Of a stretch of 64,000 nucleotides of DNA, positions 52,549-61,625 are shown piece by piece (position 1 is the stretch's first letter; every line of letters starts with the position of its first letter). A program made the translations under genes and the position numbers. This DNA comes from CAZNLL01 sp964573885 (GTDB lineage: Bacteria; Desulfobacterota; DSM-4660; Desulfatiglandales; Desulfatiglandaceae), in assembly GCA_964573885.1 (NCBI GenBank), contig CAZNLL010000001.1, positions 1 to 64,000 of the forward strand, given 5' to 3'. The notes below the pieces were generated by a model. The model saw only the letters and a list, made by a program, of their open reading frames with translations, did no database searches and was not told the DNA's origin.

Positions 52549-52964
52549 CTCATCCTCCTTTTCCAGAGACCCCGGTAAGGATCTCCGTGCCACGGTTTTA
52601 TCCTCCGCCCAGGACGGGTCACACCCCTGAGGTCACCGGGCAATCCTGGACGTGCGTGTTGACTCCGGCTAAGGGCTAACATATGGGCTTGAGCTCCGCG
52701 GGCCACCCTGCTATATTTGCAATGTGTCGGGAACAGGAGCCTATGTGGGGGGTAAAGGTCGTCCGTCAGTCGGCCCTTTGCCTGAGAAGCCACAAAAATT
52801 GCAAGCGAAAATCTTTAACATCAATGGCCTTTTATTGCAAGGAAAAAATCCGGGTCCGCGGCATACCCCTCTCCCCGTTAGGCCATGGACAGGGGGGCAC
52901 AGCGTAAGTGGGCCGGACCCGGGCTCAAGGCCCCGGCTCCCAGGCGCCGGTCGGAGAGGGCATC
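52549..52964. other. 416-base intergenic region: rpsB leader and divergent upstream region
   Basis: This gap lies between the divergent rpsB and the small unknown gene. It contains the rpsB promoter (listed separately) followed by a leader of about 255 bases on the minus strand, which is long for a ribosomal protein mRNA and GC-rich with several possible hairpins; S2-controlled leaders are known in other bacteria. I see no coding sequence in it. Confidence 0.55.
52812..52840 (-). promoter_or_regulatory. Sigma-70 type promoter of the rpsB operon
   Basis: On the minus strand TTGCAA (52840-52835) and TAAAGA (52817-52812) are separated by 17 bases, in an AT-rich pocket of an otherwise GC-rich region. 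Confidence 0.65.
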
Positions 52965-53201
52965 ATGGGCGATGAGATCAAGGAAAATCTGAAGCGGGCC
53001 GTCCAGCAGGCCGAGGTTAGTGTGACCAAGTCCATCCTCCGTTGGAAATACAAAAAGGAGGGGAGGACCCCGCCCCGTGAAGAGCGACTTGAAGAGGATT
53101 CCCGCAGGGCCGCTGATCGAGCCCACGAGGTGGTTGCCAGAAGGGGCAAAACCGTGTGGGAGGAGCTGAAAAAGTCGTATTTTAAGGGGCGGGATGAGTA
53201 G
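52965..53201 (+). CDS. Small charged protein of unknown function upstream of dgt
   Basis: Starting at ATG 52965 (GGAGAGGG precedes it), the 78-residue protein is highly charged and predicted mostly helical: IKENLKRAVQQAEVSVTKSI, then EERLEEDSRRAADRAHEVVA. No signal peptide, membrane segment or metal motif is visible. I do not recognise a family. Its stop overlaps the dgt start (ATGAGTAG), which points to coupled expression with the dNTPase. Confidence 0.65.
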   Translation: MGDEIKENLKRAVQQAEVSVTKSILRWKYKKEGRTPPREERLEEDSRRAADRAHEVVARRGKTVWEELKKSYFKGRDE

Positions 53202-54384
53202 GGGGTCGGGCTGTTTGAAAGATGAAGAGGTGCTCTTGAGGTTAAGGCAGGGCCTTGACGAGGCGGAGCAAGACAGGCTCTCCCCCTGGGCATGCCGCAG
53301 CCGGCAGGCTGTCAGGAGGAAGCAGGAAGACGCCATCAACCGGGGGCACCGGCAGGAATTTTCCGTGGATACAGACCGAATCCTCCATTCTTTGGCCTAC
53401 TCCCGCTACATCGACAAGACCCAGGTCTTTTATCTCATTAAAAACGATCATATCACCCACCGGGTCCTCCACGTCCAGCTTGTATCCAAAATTGCCAGGA
53501 CCATCGGGCGTCTCCTCAGTCTCAACGAGGACCTTATCGAGGCCATATCCCTCGGCCATGACATCGGGCATACCCCCTTTGGACATGATGGGGAAAAGTT
53601 CTTGTCCGCCCTTTGTGAAGCCCACCATATAGGCCGATGCCTTCATAATATCCAGGGCGTGCGATTTCTGCAGGACATTGAGAGAAAGGGGAGGGGATGG
53701 AACCTTACCCTGCAGGTCCTGGACGGCATCTTTTGCCATAATGGGGAACTGCATTCCCAGGCCCTGGAGCCGGAAACGGACAAGACCTTCGAGACCCTGG
53801 ATGAGGAAATTAAGATGAAGGGAGAAGACCCGTCTCTGGATATGTGGCCCATGACCTTGGAAGGATGCGTGGTTCGCATGGCCGACACCATCAGCTATAT
53901 CGGGCGGGATATTGAGGACGCCATTCGGCTGGGCCTGATAGAGCGCAAAGAGATCCCCTGTGAATGCAAGCGGGTCCTGGGCGAGACCAACGGAACCATC
54001 GTGTACACCCTGGTGGAGGACCTCGTTTCCAATAGTCTGGACCAGCCTTATGTGAGGTTCAGCAGGGAGGTGGGCGAGGCGCTCAAGCGCCTGAAGCGGT
54101 TTAACCACGAGCGGATATACATGAGCCGTACGGTCAAGGAGCAGACCAACAAGGTCAAACTCATGTTCGAGCTTCTCTTCGACAAATACCTGCAGGATCT
54201 TGAGACCGAAAACGAGGATTCAGATATTTACAGGGGGTTTTTGGACGGCATGTCATCCCTATACAAGGAAAAGACACCCCCAGCGGGGATTGTCCGTGAT
54301 TTCATCGCCGGAATGACGGATGAATTTTTTTTGAATCAGTGCCGGAAAAACTTCGTCCCTGCCATAAGATCAGGGCTTTTTTAG
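53194..54384 (+). CDS. dgt: dGTP triphosphohydrolase-like HD-domain dNTPase
   Basis: The 396-residue protein has the N-terminal DTDRILHSLAYSRYIDKTQV segment typical of dGTPases and the HD metal site: His89 (THRVLHV), LGHDIGHTPFGHDGE with His122/Asp123, and a later Asp in RMADTISYIGRDIEDA. It hydrolyses dNTP to deoxynucleoside and triphosphate and keeps nucleotide pools in check; related proteins also act against phage. Its substrate range here is not known. Overlap with the upstream small gene suggests a two-gene unit. Confidence 0.93.
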   Translation: MSRGSGCLKDEEVLLRLRQGLDEAEQDRLSPWACRSRQAVRRKQEDAINRGHRQEFSVDTDRILHSLAYSRYIDKTQVFYLIKNDHITHRVLHVQLVSKIARTIGRLLSLNEDLIEAISLGHDIGHTPFGHDGEKFLSALCEAHHIGRCLHNIQGVRFLQDIERKGRGWNLTLQVLDGIFCHNGELHSQALEPETDKTFETLDEEIKMKGEDPSLDMWPMTLEGCVVRMADTISYIGRDIEDAIRLGLIERKEIPCECKRVLGETNGTIVYTLVEDLVSNSLDQPYVRFSREVGEALKRLKRFNHERIYMSRTVKEQTNKVKLMFELLFDKYLQDLETENEDSDIYRGFLDGMSSLYKEKTPPAGIVRDFIAGMTDEFFLNQCRKNFVPAIRSGLF

Positions 54385-54573
54385 GGGCCATTTATGCTTT
54401 TCCCTTGATATTTCTTGGTAAAACAGGTTGACAAAAGCGAAACGAGCGAGTAAGGGTATAATCGCGTTTGGGTCATATGGGTTTCCACTTATTCAGCCAG
54501 CCACATGTTCTTCTCGTCTGTAAAAACATAAAGTAAGATATTTCTATCACATCACAAGATGGAGGCCAGCAGG
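54385..54573. promoter_or_regulatory. 189-base gap with possible promoter of the second Liv operon
   Basis: A perfect TATAAT (54457-54462) is present and TTGACA (54428-54433) lies upstream, but 23 bases apart, which is too far for a normal sigma-70 pair. Either the -35 is poor (activator-dependent) or one of the hexamers is fortuitous. Nothing else is evident. Confidence 0.35.
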
Positions 54574-55395
54574 ATGGTTAGCGTTGGAGAGGTCAAGGAG
54601 GGTGAAACCATCTTACAGCTCAACGACGTACACATGTACTTCGGTAAGGTGGCCGCCCTGGCCGGCGTGAACCTGGAGGTCAGGAAGGGCGAAATTCACT
54701 CTATTATCGGACCTAACGGAGCCGGCAAGACGGTGATGATGAATTGCATTAACGGGCTTTATAGCCCCCAAAAAGGGGATATCTATTATAGGGGCGAGAA
54801 GATCAACGCCCTGAAGCCTCACAAGCGGGCCGCCCTCGGTATTTCAAGGACCTTTCAAAAGATTGAGCTCTTCGGCGGCATGACGGTCCTTGATAACATT
54901 CGTCTCGGAAGGCATATCCATCTCAAAAGCGGGATCGTGAGCGGATCCGTATATGTGGGAAAGACCAAGAAAGAGGAGCTGGAGGCCAGGGAATTTATCG
55001 AAGAGGAGATCATCGATCTCCTGGAGATAGAGAGTATCCGGGACAAGGTGGTCCACATGCTCCCCTATGGTCTTCAAAAACGGGTGGAACTGGGCCGGGC
55101 CCTGGCCCTGAACCCCGAGCTCCTGCTTTTGGACGAGCCTTTGGCCGGGCTGAACCTGGAAGAGGTGGAAGACATGGCCCGGTTCATCTTGGACCTCAAC
55201 GAGGAGAAAAGGTGGAAGGTGACCTGCATCCTGGTGGAACATGACATGGGTGTGGTTATGGATATATCCCACCATGTTTTTGTTTTGAATTTCGGCAATC
55301 AGATCACGGACGGGCCACCCGATGAGGTACAGCACAACCCGGAGGTGATCAAGGCCTACCTGGGTGAAGAGGACCTCTACGCCACGAGGAGGTAA
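54574..55395 (+). CDS. ABC transporter ATP-binding protein, LivG type
   Basis: Start ATG 54574 has GGAGG eight bases upstream; an ATG at 54559 is in frame but lies on that site. The 273-residue ATPase has Walker A GPNGAGKT, the signature LPYGLQKRVELGRAL and Walker B LLLDEPLAGLN, with the C-terminal LNFGNQITDGPPDEVQHNPEV typical of LivG. It is the first gene of an operon with an acyl-CoA synthetase, LivH, LivM, a receptor and LivF. It energises uptake of a carboxylate or amino-acid type substrate. Confidence 0.93.
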   Translation: MVSVGEVKEGETILQLNDVHMYFGKVAALAGVNLEVRKGEIHSIIGPNGAGKTVMMNCINGLYSPQKGDIYYRGEKINALKPHKRAALGISRTFQKIELFGGMTVLDNIRLGRHIHLKSGIVSGSVYVGKTKKEELEAREFIEEEIIDLLEIESIRDKVVHMLPYGLQKRVELGRALALNPELLLLDEPLAGLNLEEVEDMARFILDLNEEKRWKVTCILVEHDMGVVMDISHHVFVLNFGNQITDGPPDEVQHNPEVIKAYLGEEDLYATRR

Positions 55396-55397
55396 AG

Positions 55398-57326
55398 GTG
55401 GAGATGAATGGATCTGGGATAGAAATCACCAAGGACCTCACAATCCCCAAGCTTTTTCTGCGCCAGTGTAAACGTTACGGCCGGGACAAGGTGGCCATGA
55501 GAGAAAAGGAATTCGGCATCTGGATCCCTTTTACGTGGCACGACTATTATGAGAATGTCAAATTCCTCTGCCTGGGCATGGTGAGTTTGGGACTGAAACG
55601 GGGAGACAAGGTGTCCATGATCGGGGACAACCGCCCCGAGGGCCTTTGGGCCGAGATGGCGGCCATGTGTGCGGGAGGAATCGGTGTCTGGCTCTTCCAG
55701 GACTGTATGATGGAGGAGGTCAAATATATCATCGATCACTCGGATACCACCTTCTTTATGGGAGAAACCCAGGAAGAGGTGGACAAGGCCCTGTCCATCA
55801 AGGATGAATGCCCCAAATTAAAGTGGATCATCTGGGATGATCCCAAGGGCATGAGGAATTATCACCAGGAATTTCTTATGAGCATCAAGGATGTCCAGAA
55901 ACTGGGAAAAGAACTTGACCAGAAAGAACCGGACCTCTTTGAAAACATGATCAATGAAGGTCATGGAGACGATATCTGCCTTCTCTTCTATACGTCGGGG
56001 ACCACAGCACTGCCCAAAGGGGCCCTTTTGAGCCATTGGAACATGCTCACCATGGGGCAAAACCTCATGGCTGTCGACCCCTGCTATGATACGGATGATT
56101 TTGTCTCCTATCTGCCCTTTGCATGGATCGGTGAGCAGATGATGTCCATATCCTGCGGCCTCCAGGTGGGCTATACCCTCAATTTTCCCGAAGAGCCGGA
56201 AACGGCCCAGCAAAATATCCGGGAGATCGGGCCCCATGTCATGTTTGCGCCCCCCCGGCTTTACGAAGGCATGACCAGGAGTGTACAGGTCAAGCACATC
56301 GACTCGAGCTGGTTAAAGAGGCAGGTGTACAATTTGGCCACCAAGATCGGCTACAGGGTGGCAAATCTCAAATTTGATTCCCAACCGGTCCCCTGGTACC
56401 TGAAGCTGCTCAACTGGCTGGCCTTTATCACCGTCCAGGCTAAATTAAAGGATCACCTGGGCATGTCCCGTCTCAGGCACTGTTACACAGGCGGCGCGGC
56501 CATGGGCCCGGACCATTTCCGGTTTTTTCACGCCTTGGGCGTGAACCTGAAGCAGATTTACGGCCAAACGGAAATCGCGGGGATCTCCATCGTCCACCGG
56601 GATGGAGATGTCAAGTTCGATACCGTGGGAACGCCCATCCCCGAAACCGAGGTCCGGATCACGGAAGACGGTGAGATCATCTCCAAGAGCCCCTCCGTGT
56701 TTCTGGGCTATTATAAGAACGAGGAGGCCACGGAAAAGACGCTGGTAAACGGCTGGCTCTACTCCGGTGACAGGGGGTTTATTGATGAGGACGGTCATCT
56801 GGTGGTATTTGATCGTTCCAAAGATGTGATGACCCTTAGCGACGGCAGGCCCTTCGCCCCCCAGTACTTGGAAACCCGTCTCAAATTCAGCCCCTTTGTC
56901 CAGGAGGCCTGGGTGGTGGGTGATAGCAGGCCTTACGTGACGGCGGTGATGTGTATTGACTATTCCGTTGTGGGGAAATGGGCCGACGAGAAGAAGATCA
57001 ATTACACCAGTTACCCGGAGCTTTCTCAGAAGACCCAGGTCTATGACCTCATTCAGAAACAGATCGAGGAGGCCAACAAAGACCTTCCCCCGCCGGCAAA
57101 GATCTATAAATTCGTCAACCTTTACAAGGTGTTCGATGCTGATGACGAGGAACTCACAAGGACCTCTAAACTGAGGCGCGCCTTTGTGGAAAAACGGTAC
57201 AAGGGCATTGTGGACGCCCTCTATTCAGACACAGATGTGGTTCACATGGATACCACCATCACCTATGAAGACGGGCGGGAGCAGCGGATAAAGACGGATC
57301 TTAGAATTCAGAATATTAACGTGTAA
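55398..57326 (+). CDS. Long-chain-type AMP-forming acyl-CoA synthetase
   Basis: The 642-residue protein resembles long-chain fatty acyl-CoA ligases of the ACSL/FadD15 type: P-loop LFYTSGTTALPKGALLSH (about residues 197-214, with Ala where Gly is usual), YGQTEIAG, SGDRGFIDEDGHLVVFDRSKD and a long C-terminal domain ending in a charged tail. It starts at GTG 55398 (GAGGAGG upstream) two bases after livG; ATG 55404 is possible. Insertion of a synthetase between LivG and LivH implies that the transported molecule is an acid activated on entry. The exact acid is unknown. Confidence 0.9.
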   Translation: MEMNGSGIEITKDLTIPKLFLRQCKRYGRDKVAMREKEFGIWIPFTWHDYYENVKFLCLGMVSLGLKRGDKVSMIGDNRPEGLWAEMAAMCAGGIGVWLFQDCMMEEVKYIIDHSDTTFFMGETQEEVDKALSIKDECPKLKWIIWDDPKGMRNYHQEFLMSIKDVQKLGKELDQKEPDLFENMINEGHGDDICLLFYTSGTTALPKGALLSHWNMLTMGQNLMAVDPCYDTDDFVSYLPFAWIGEQMMSISCGLQVGYTLNFPEEPETAQQNIREIGPHVMFAPPRLYEGMTRSVQVKHIDSSWLKRQVYNLATKIGYRVANLKFDSQPVPWYLKLLNWLAFITVQAKLKDHLGMSRLRHCYTGGAAMGPDHFRFFHALGVNLKQIYGQTEIAGISIVHRDGDVKFDTVGTPIPETEVRITEDGEIISKSPSVFLGYYKNEEATEKTLVNGWLYSGDRGFIDEDGHLVVFDRSKDVMTLSDGRPFAPQYLETRLKFSPFVQEAWVVGDSRPYVTAVMCIDYSVVGKWADEKKINYTSYPELSQKTQVYDLIQKQIEEANKDLPPPAKIYKFVNLYKVFDADDEELTRTSKLRRAFVEKRYKGIVDALYSDTDVVHMDTTITYEDGREQRIKTDLRIQNINV

Positions 57327-57338
57327 AGGGGGTAGGGA

Positions 57339-58223
57339 ATGGAGCTGTTTTTTATGAGCTTGACCACCGGCATCCTGGTGGGGGGGATCTATGCCCTGGT
57401 GGCTCTCGGATGGGTCCTGATCTACAAGTGCTCGGGGGTTTTGAACCTGGCCATGGGTGAGTTGACCCTCATAGGGGCCTACGTGGCCCTGACCTTTTAC
57501 CAGTGGGGGATCCCTTTTATCCTGGCCGTATTGCTGACCCTGATCGTGGGTATTGTCCTGGGGTTTCTGACGGAGAGGGTTTTTCTGGACAAGCTCATTG
57601 GAGAGCCCATCCTGGCCGTCATCATGGTGACGGTGGGGCTTTCTTTTTTCTTCAAGGGCTTGGTTGAATTCGTCTGGGGGACGGACACCAGGGTGTTTAC
57701 CCCCGCCGTCTTTCCCCTCAAACCCATTAGCGTGGGAATCTTCAAGATATCGCCCGTCTATTTATGGTCTTTTATCCTCGCCATCGTCCTCCTCATTGTG
57801 TTTGTCGCTTTTTTCAAGTACACCCGTTGGGGCCTTTCCATGCAGGCCACGGCCGATGATGAAACCGCGGCCCTCTCCCTGGGGGTGAGTGCCCGTTTTG
57901 TGTATGCGTCGGCCTGGGCCATCGCCTTTATGAGCGCGGGTGTGGGCGGGGCCTTGCTCGGAAATATCAACGGGATCAACATCTCGGTGGGGTACCTGGG
58001 TCTTCTGGTCCTCCCCGCGGTGGTCCTGGGAGGGCTCAATTCCGTTCCAGGGGCTATTGTGGGCGGGATCATCATAGGCCTGCTCCAGAATTTTTCAGGA
58101 ACCTATCTCGACCAGTTTTTCCCGGGCGGGGTAAAGGAGATCGTGCCCTTTGCCTTTATGGCGGTTTTCCTCCTCTTCAAGCCTTACGGTCTCTGGGGTT
58201 GGGAGAGGATTGAGAGGGTTTAG
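57339..58223 (+). CDS. Branched-chain-type ABC permease, LivH (second locus)
   Basis: A 294-residue inner-membrane protein with about eight hydrophobic segments and the LivH N-terminal signature LIYKCSGVLNLAMGELTLIG. The cytoplasmic coupling region is RWGLSMQATADDETAALSLG. GGGGGTAGGGA precedes the ATG. It pairs with the LivM-like protein that begins 11 bases downstream. Confidence 0.93.
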   Translation: MELFFMSLTTGILVGGIYALVALGWVLIYKCSGVLNLAMGELTLIGAYVALTFYQWGIPFILAVLLTLIVGIVLGFLTERVFLDKLIGEPILAVIMVTVGLSFFFKGLVEFVWGTDTRVFTPAVFPLKPISVGIFKISPVYLWSFILAIVLLIVFVAFFKYTRWGLSMQATADDETAALSLGVSARFVYASAWAIAFMSAGVGGALLGNINGINISVGYLGLLVLPAVVLGGLNSVPGAIVGGIIIGLLQNFSGTYLDQFFPGGVKEIVPFAFMAVFLLFKPYGLWGWERIERV

Positions 58224-58234
58224 GAGGGTTTTCC

Positions 58235-59335
58235 ATGTCCAGTGTGTGGCTGCCGTGTGGTGATTATCATTGGCGTTATGAGCAGGATCAGGGGTGGTGG
58301 CAGAGCAAATTCATCAAAGGCAAGATGATCCTCCTGCTCCTTATTGTGTTCATCGGTATCCCTTGGCTGCTTCCCGAATACTGGATCGGGATAGGCACCA
58401 TGGTGGGATACACGGCCATGGGCGCACTCGGAGTTCAGCTCCTTATCGGGTTCGCCGGGTTGATCACCCTCGGCCATGCGGCCTTTATTGCCGTAGGGGC
58501 CTATGCAAGCACCATGCTGGTCCTCCAGTTCCCTTGGCCGCAGGTCATAACAGACTGGGGGCTCGCTTATCCCATCAGCATCATTGTTGCGGGAATTGCT
58601 GCAGGCCTCTGGAGCGTCCTCTTCGGGCTGCCCTCGGCCAAGGTAAAGGGCTTTTATCTCATCCTCACCACCATGGCCGCCCAGTTTATTACCGTGGATT
58701 TCATCCTGACCCAGTATGTGAGCCAGATCGGCGGCCGGGGGCAGGCCTTTTCTTTGCCTCCGGGGACCATTAAAATAGGGCCCTGGATTATTGACACGGA
58801 GATCAAGATTTACTACCTCATGGCCGTCTTGCTCACCTTAATGGTGATTGTTGTGGCCAATCTGCTGCGGTCCAAGCCGGGCCGGGCCTGGGTGGCCATC
58901 AGGGACAATGATATCGCCGCGGAGGCCCTGGGCATCAATATCGTTTGGTACAAGCTGCTGGCCTTTTTTGTGGCCGGTTTTCTGGCCGGGGTGGCCGGGG
59001 CCTTCTGGGTGAGCAATACGGCCGCCCTCAGTCCGGAGCACTTTCCCTGGTTTTGGTCTTTGTGGCTTGTGGGCGTCATCCTCATCGGAGGGGTGGGTTC
59101 CATACACGGGGCCATTTTCGGATCTCTTTTCATGGTCGTGATTATGGAACTCCTCCAAATGGCGGTTATCCCCCTTGCAGAATACTATCCCAAGCTGCTG
59201 ATGGATTTTGCCTACCTCAAGGACATGGCCTTTGGTCTGGCCATATGCGCCTTTTTGATCTATGAGCCGAACGGGCTTGCCTACAGGTGGTGGCAGGCCA
59301 AAAACTACTTTAACCTGTGGCCGTTCTCTTACTAG
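58235..59335 (+). CDS. Branched-chain-type ABC permease, LivM (second locus)
   Basis: The 366-residue membrane protein has a 28-residue hydrophilic start (including a WLPCGDYHWRYEQDQ segment), then about nine spans. GYTAMGALGVQLLIGFAGLI, LGHAAFIAVGAYAS and the coupling loop RAWVAIRDNDIAAEALGINI are LivM signatures. AGGAGGG lies before the ATG. With LivH it forms the channel of this transporter. Confidence 0.93.
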   Translation: MSSVWLPCGDYHWRYEQDQGWWQSKFIKGKMILLLLIVFIGIPWLLPEYWIGIGTMVGYTAMGALGVQLLIGFAGLITLGHAAFIAVGAYASTMLVLQFPWPQVITDWGLAYPISIIVAGIAAGLWSVLFGLPSAKVKGFYLILTTMAAQFITVDFILTQYVSQIGGRGQAFSLPPGTIKIGPWIIDTEIKIYYLMAVLLTLMVIVVANLLRSKPGRAWVAIRDNDIAAEALGINIVWYKLLAFFVAGFLAGVAGAFWVSNTAALSPEHFPWFWSLWLVGVILIGGVGSIHGAIFGSLFMVVIMELLQMAVIPLAEYYPKLLMDFAYLKDMAFGLAICAFLIYEPNGLAYRWWQAKNYFNLWPFSY

Positions 59336-59428
59336 AAAGGAGGTGAAGTGGTCTTCCATAGGCATGAGGTTATGATAAAGGGAATTGTCAACATCTGTTT
59401 TTCATAAGAGCAAAGGGGGAAACCAATT

Positions 59429-60673
59429 ATGAAAAAGGGCATTATTCTTAGACTTTTGGTACCGCTTCTGGCGGTGGTCTTGTTGGTCGGGTTCTCCACA
59501 TCCGCTGTGGCCAAACAGATCAAAGTGGGCGGCATCATGGATACAACGGGTGCCACTTCTGACGTGGGCAAGGACTATGCCCTGGGCATGTCAGAGGCCT
59601 TCAAGTACATCAACAACCAGGGGGGGGTGAACGGGAAAAAGATCAAATACACCTGGTTTGATTACGGGTACCGCATCCCCGAGGCCATCACGAAATATAA
59701 GCTCCTCAAAAGGCTGGGGTCCATCGCCATCATGGGATGGGGGACCGGCGATACAGAGGCCCTTTCCCCGACCATCAACAAGGACAAGATACCCTATGTG
59801 TCCGCGTCCTATTCGGCCCATTTGACGGACCCCAAAAAGACACCCTATAACCTTTTTTTCTCCTCCGACTACTCAACAAACGCCAGGTCCTGCATCACGG
59901 CCTGGTTTGACAAAAAGTGGCCCAAACACCAGGATTACGGCAAGAGAAAACCAAGGTTTGCCTGTGTGTATATGTTTGCATCCCCTTACTGTAGTGCACC
60001 CATCAAGGCCGTGAAGGACCATGCCACCATGCTCGGCTTTGAGGTGGGTCCGGACCAGGACGTCTCTCTCTTTGCCCTGGACGCCAAGAGCCAGATTATG
60101 GCCTTGAAAGATTTCAAACCGGACCTGCTCTGGCACGGCAACACCACCATGTCGGTTTCGGCCACCATCAGGGACGCCTATGCCCTGGGGCTCGGGGCGG
60201 ACTGGATCATCAACAACTGGGGTTTTGATGAGAACCTGCCCCGCCTGGCCGGAGAGGCCGCTGAAGGGGTCATGGGGGCCACGCCCTGTGCCTTTTACGG
60301 ACAGAACTACAAAAACATGGACATCGTGGTCGCCATGGCCAAGAAATACAACCCCGGGGTACCGCAGGACAAGAGGCTGATCAGGACCATCCAGGCCTGG
60401 GGCGACGCCTTGATCCTCTGGGAAGCCATGAAGCGGGCCGACAAGGCGGGTGATCTGACAGGGCCCGGTATTATGAGGAAGGGCTTTGAGAGCCTCCGCA
60501 ATTACGATATCGGTCTGGGGGCGGCACCCATTACCTTTCTGCCTAACGACCATCGGCCCGCCACGGGCTGCCTGGTTCAGGAGTGGAAGAATGGCAAGTT
60601 CGTGGAAGTGGAGAGGGTCGACCTGAAAGCGCGCTGGCCGGAGAAGTGGGAAAAAGAATGGCTCGGCTGGTAG
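59429..60673 (+). CDS. ABC transporter substrate-binding protein, LivK type (second locus)
   Basis: The 414-residue receptor has a signal peptide (residues 1-28, ending SAVAKQ) and a type I periplasmic-binding fold beginning IKVGGIMDTTGATSDVGKDY with FKYINNQGGVNGKKIKY. The ligand pocket differs clearly from the LivK protein at 34965, so the two transporters likely take different substrates. AGGGGGAA precedes the ATG, and a 93-base gap without recognised structure separates it from livM. Confidence 0.9.
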   Translation: MKKGIILRLLVPLLAVVLLVGFSTSAVAKQIKVGGIMDTTGATSDVGKDYALGMSEAFKYINNQGGVNGKKIKYTWFDYGYRIPEAITKYKLLKRLGSIAIMGWGTGDTEALSPTINKDKIPYVSASYSAHLTDPKKTPYNLFFSSDYSTNARSCITAWFDKKWPKHQDYGKRKPRFACVYMFASPYCSAPIKAVKDHATMLGFEVGPDQDVSLFALDAKSQIMALKDFKPDLLWHGNTTMSVSATIRDAYALGLGADWIINNWGFDENLPRLAGEAAEGVMGATPCAFYGQNYKNMDIVVAMAKKYNPGVPQDKRLIRTIQAWGDALILWEAMKRADKAGDLTGPGIMRKGFESLRNYDIGLGAAPITFLPNDHRPATGCLVQEWKNGKFVEVERVDLKARWPEKWEKEWLGW

Positions 60674-60706
60674 CCAATACCTAACATCACCCTTGGAGGT
60701 AGGGCC

Positions 60707-61516
60707 TTGGAGGCAGTAGAGTCTATCCTAAAGATCAATAATATTGAGGTCAAGTACCATGAAGTCATCCTGGTGCGTAAGGGGGTCTCCATAGAGGTCC
60801 CCCGGGGCGGGATCGTGGCCCTCCTGGGCGCCAACGGCGCCGGGAAAAGCACGACTCTCAAATCCATCTCCGGCCTGCTCAAGGTCGAAGATGGTGAGGT
60901 GACGGATGGTGCCATCGAGTATGAGGGGCGATACATCCACCGTGAGAAGGCGGCGAATATAGCCAAGTGGGGGATCGTCCAGGTCATTGAGGGCCGACGG
61001 GTCTTTGAGCACCTCACTGTGGAGGAAAACCTGAAGGTGGGGGCCCACCTCAGGAAGACCGGCTCCGTAAAGGACGGGTTGGAACTGGTCTATCACTATT
61101 TTCCCAGGCTTAGGGAAAAACGCAGTGAGGTGGCCGGCTTTGTCAGCGGCGGTGAACAGCAGATGACCGTGGTGGGCAGGGCCCTCATGACCGAGCCCAA
61201 GCTGGTTCTCCTCGATGAACCGTCCATGGGATTGGCCCCTATGCTTATCCATGAGATCTTTAATATCATCACCAGGCTCAATGCTGAGGAGAGAATCTCC
61301 ATCCTTTTGGTGGAGCAGAACGCCAAGCTGGCCCTGAACGTGGCACCCCATGCCTATGTCATGGAGACGGGCAGGATCGTGATGGATGACAGCTCCCAGA
61401 AATTGATCGAAAATGAGGATATTAAGGATTTCTATCTTGGTCTCACCGACAAGGGAGGGAGAAAGAGCTTTCGTGAGGTGAAGCATTACAAAAGAAGAAA
61501 GAGGTGGTTAACCTGA
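60707..61516 (+). CDS. ABC transporter ATP-binding protein, LivF type
   Basis: A 269-residue ATPase with Walker A GANGAGKST, signature VSGGEQQMTVVGRAL and Walker B LVLLDEPSMGLAP, as in LivF. It starts at TTG 60707, seven bases after GGAGGT. A short basic tail (YKRRKRW) follows the domain. Together with LivG it completes the second transporter, in contrast to the fused LivGF of the first locus. Confidence 0.92.
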   Translation: MEAVESILKINNIEVKYHEVILVRKGVSIEVPRGGIVALLGANGAGKSTTLKSISGLLKVEDGEVTDGAIEYEGRYIHREKAANIAKWGIVQVIEGRRVFEHLTVEENLKVGAHLRKTGSVKDGLELVYHYFPRLREKRSEVAGFVSGGEQQMTVVGRALMTEPKLVLLDEPSMGLAPMLIHEIFNIITRLNAEERISILLVEQNAKLALNVAPHAYVMETGRIVMDDSSQKLIENEDIKDFYLGLTDKGGRKSFREVKHYKRRKRWLT

Positions 61517-61625
61517 TCGGGGATGCGTTGGCGCACCCTTTGTTTGCCCCTCTCATGGCCGAGGCGGGCCATGGGGCCGGGAAGGAAAGGTGCCAGCCCT
61601 GTTCCCACACAAGGGAGGTTCTGTG

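Noticed and set aside
54428..54462. TTGACA and TATAAT as one promoter for the second Liv operon
   Set aside because: The 23-base spacing is outside the sigma-70 range; kept only as a low-confidence region.
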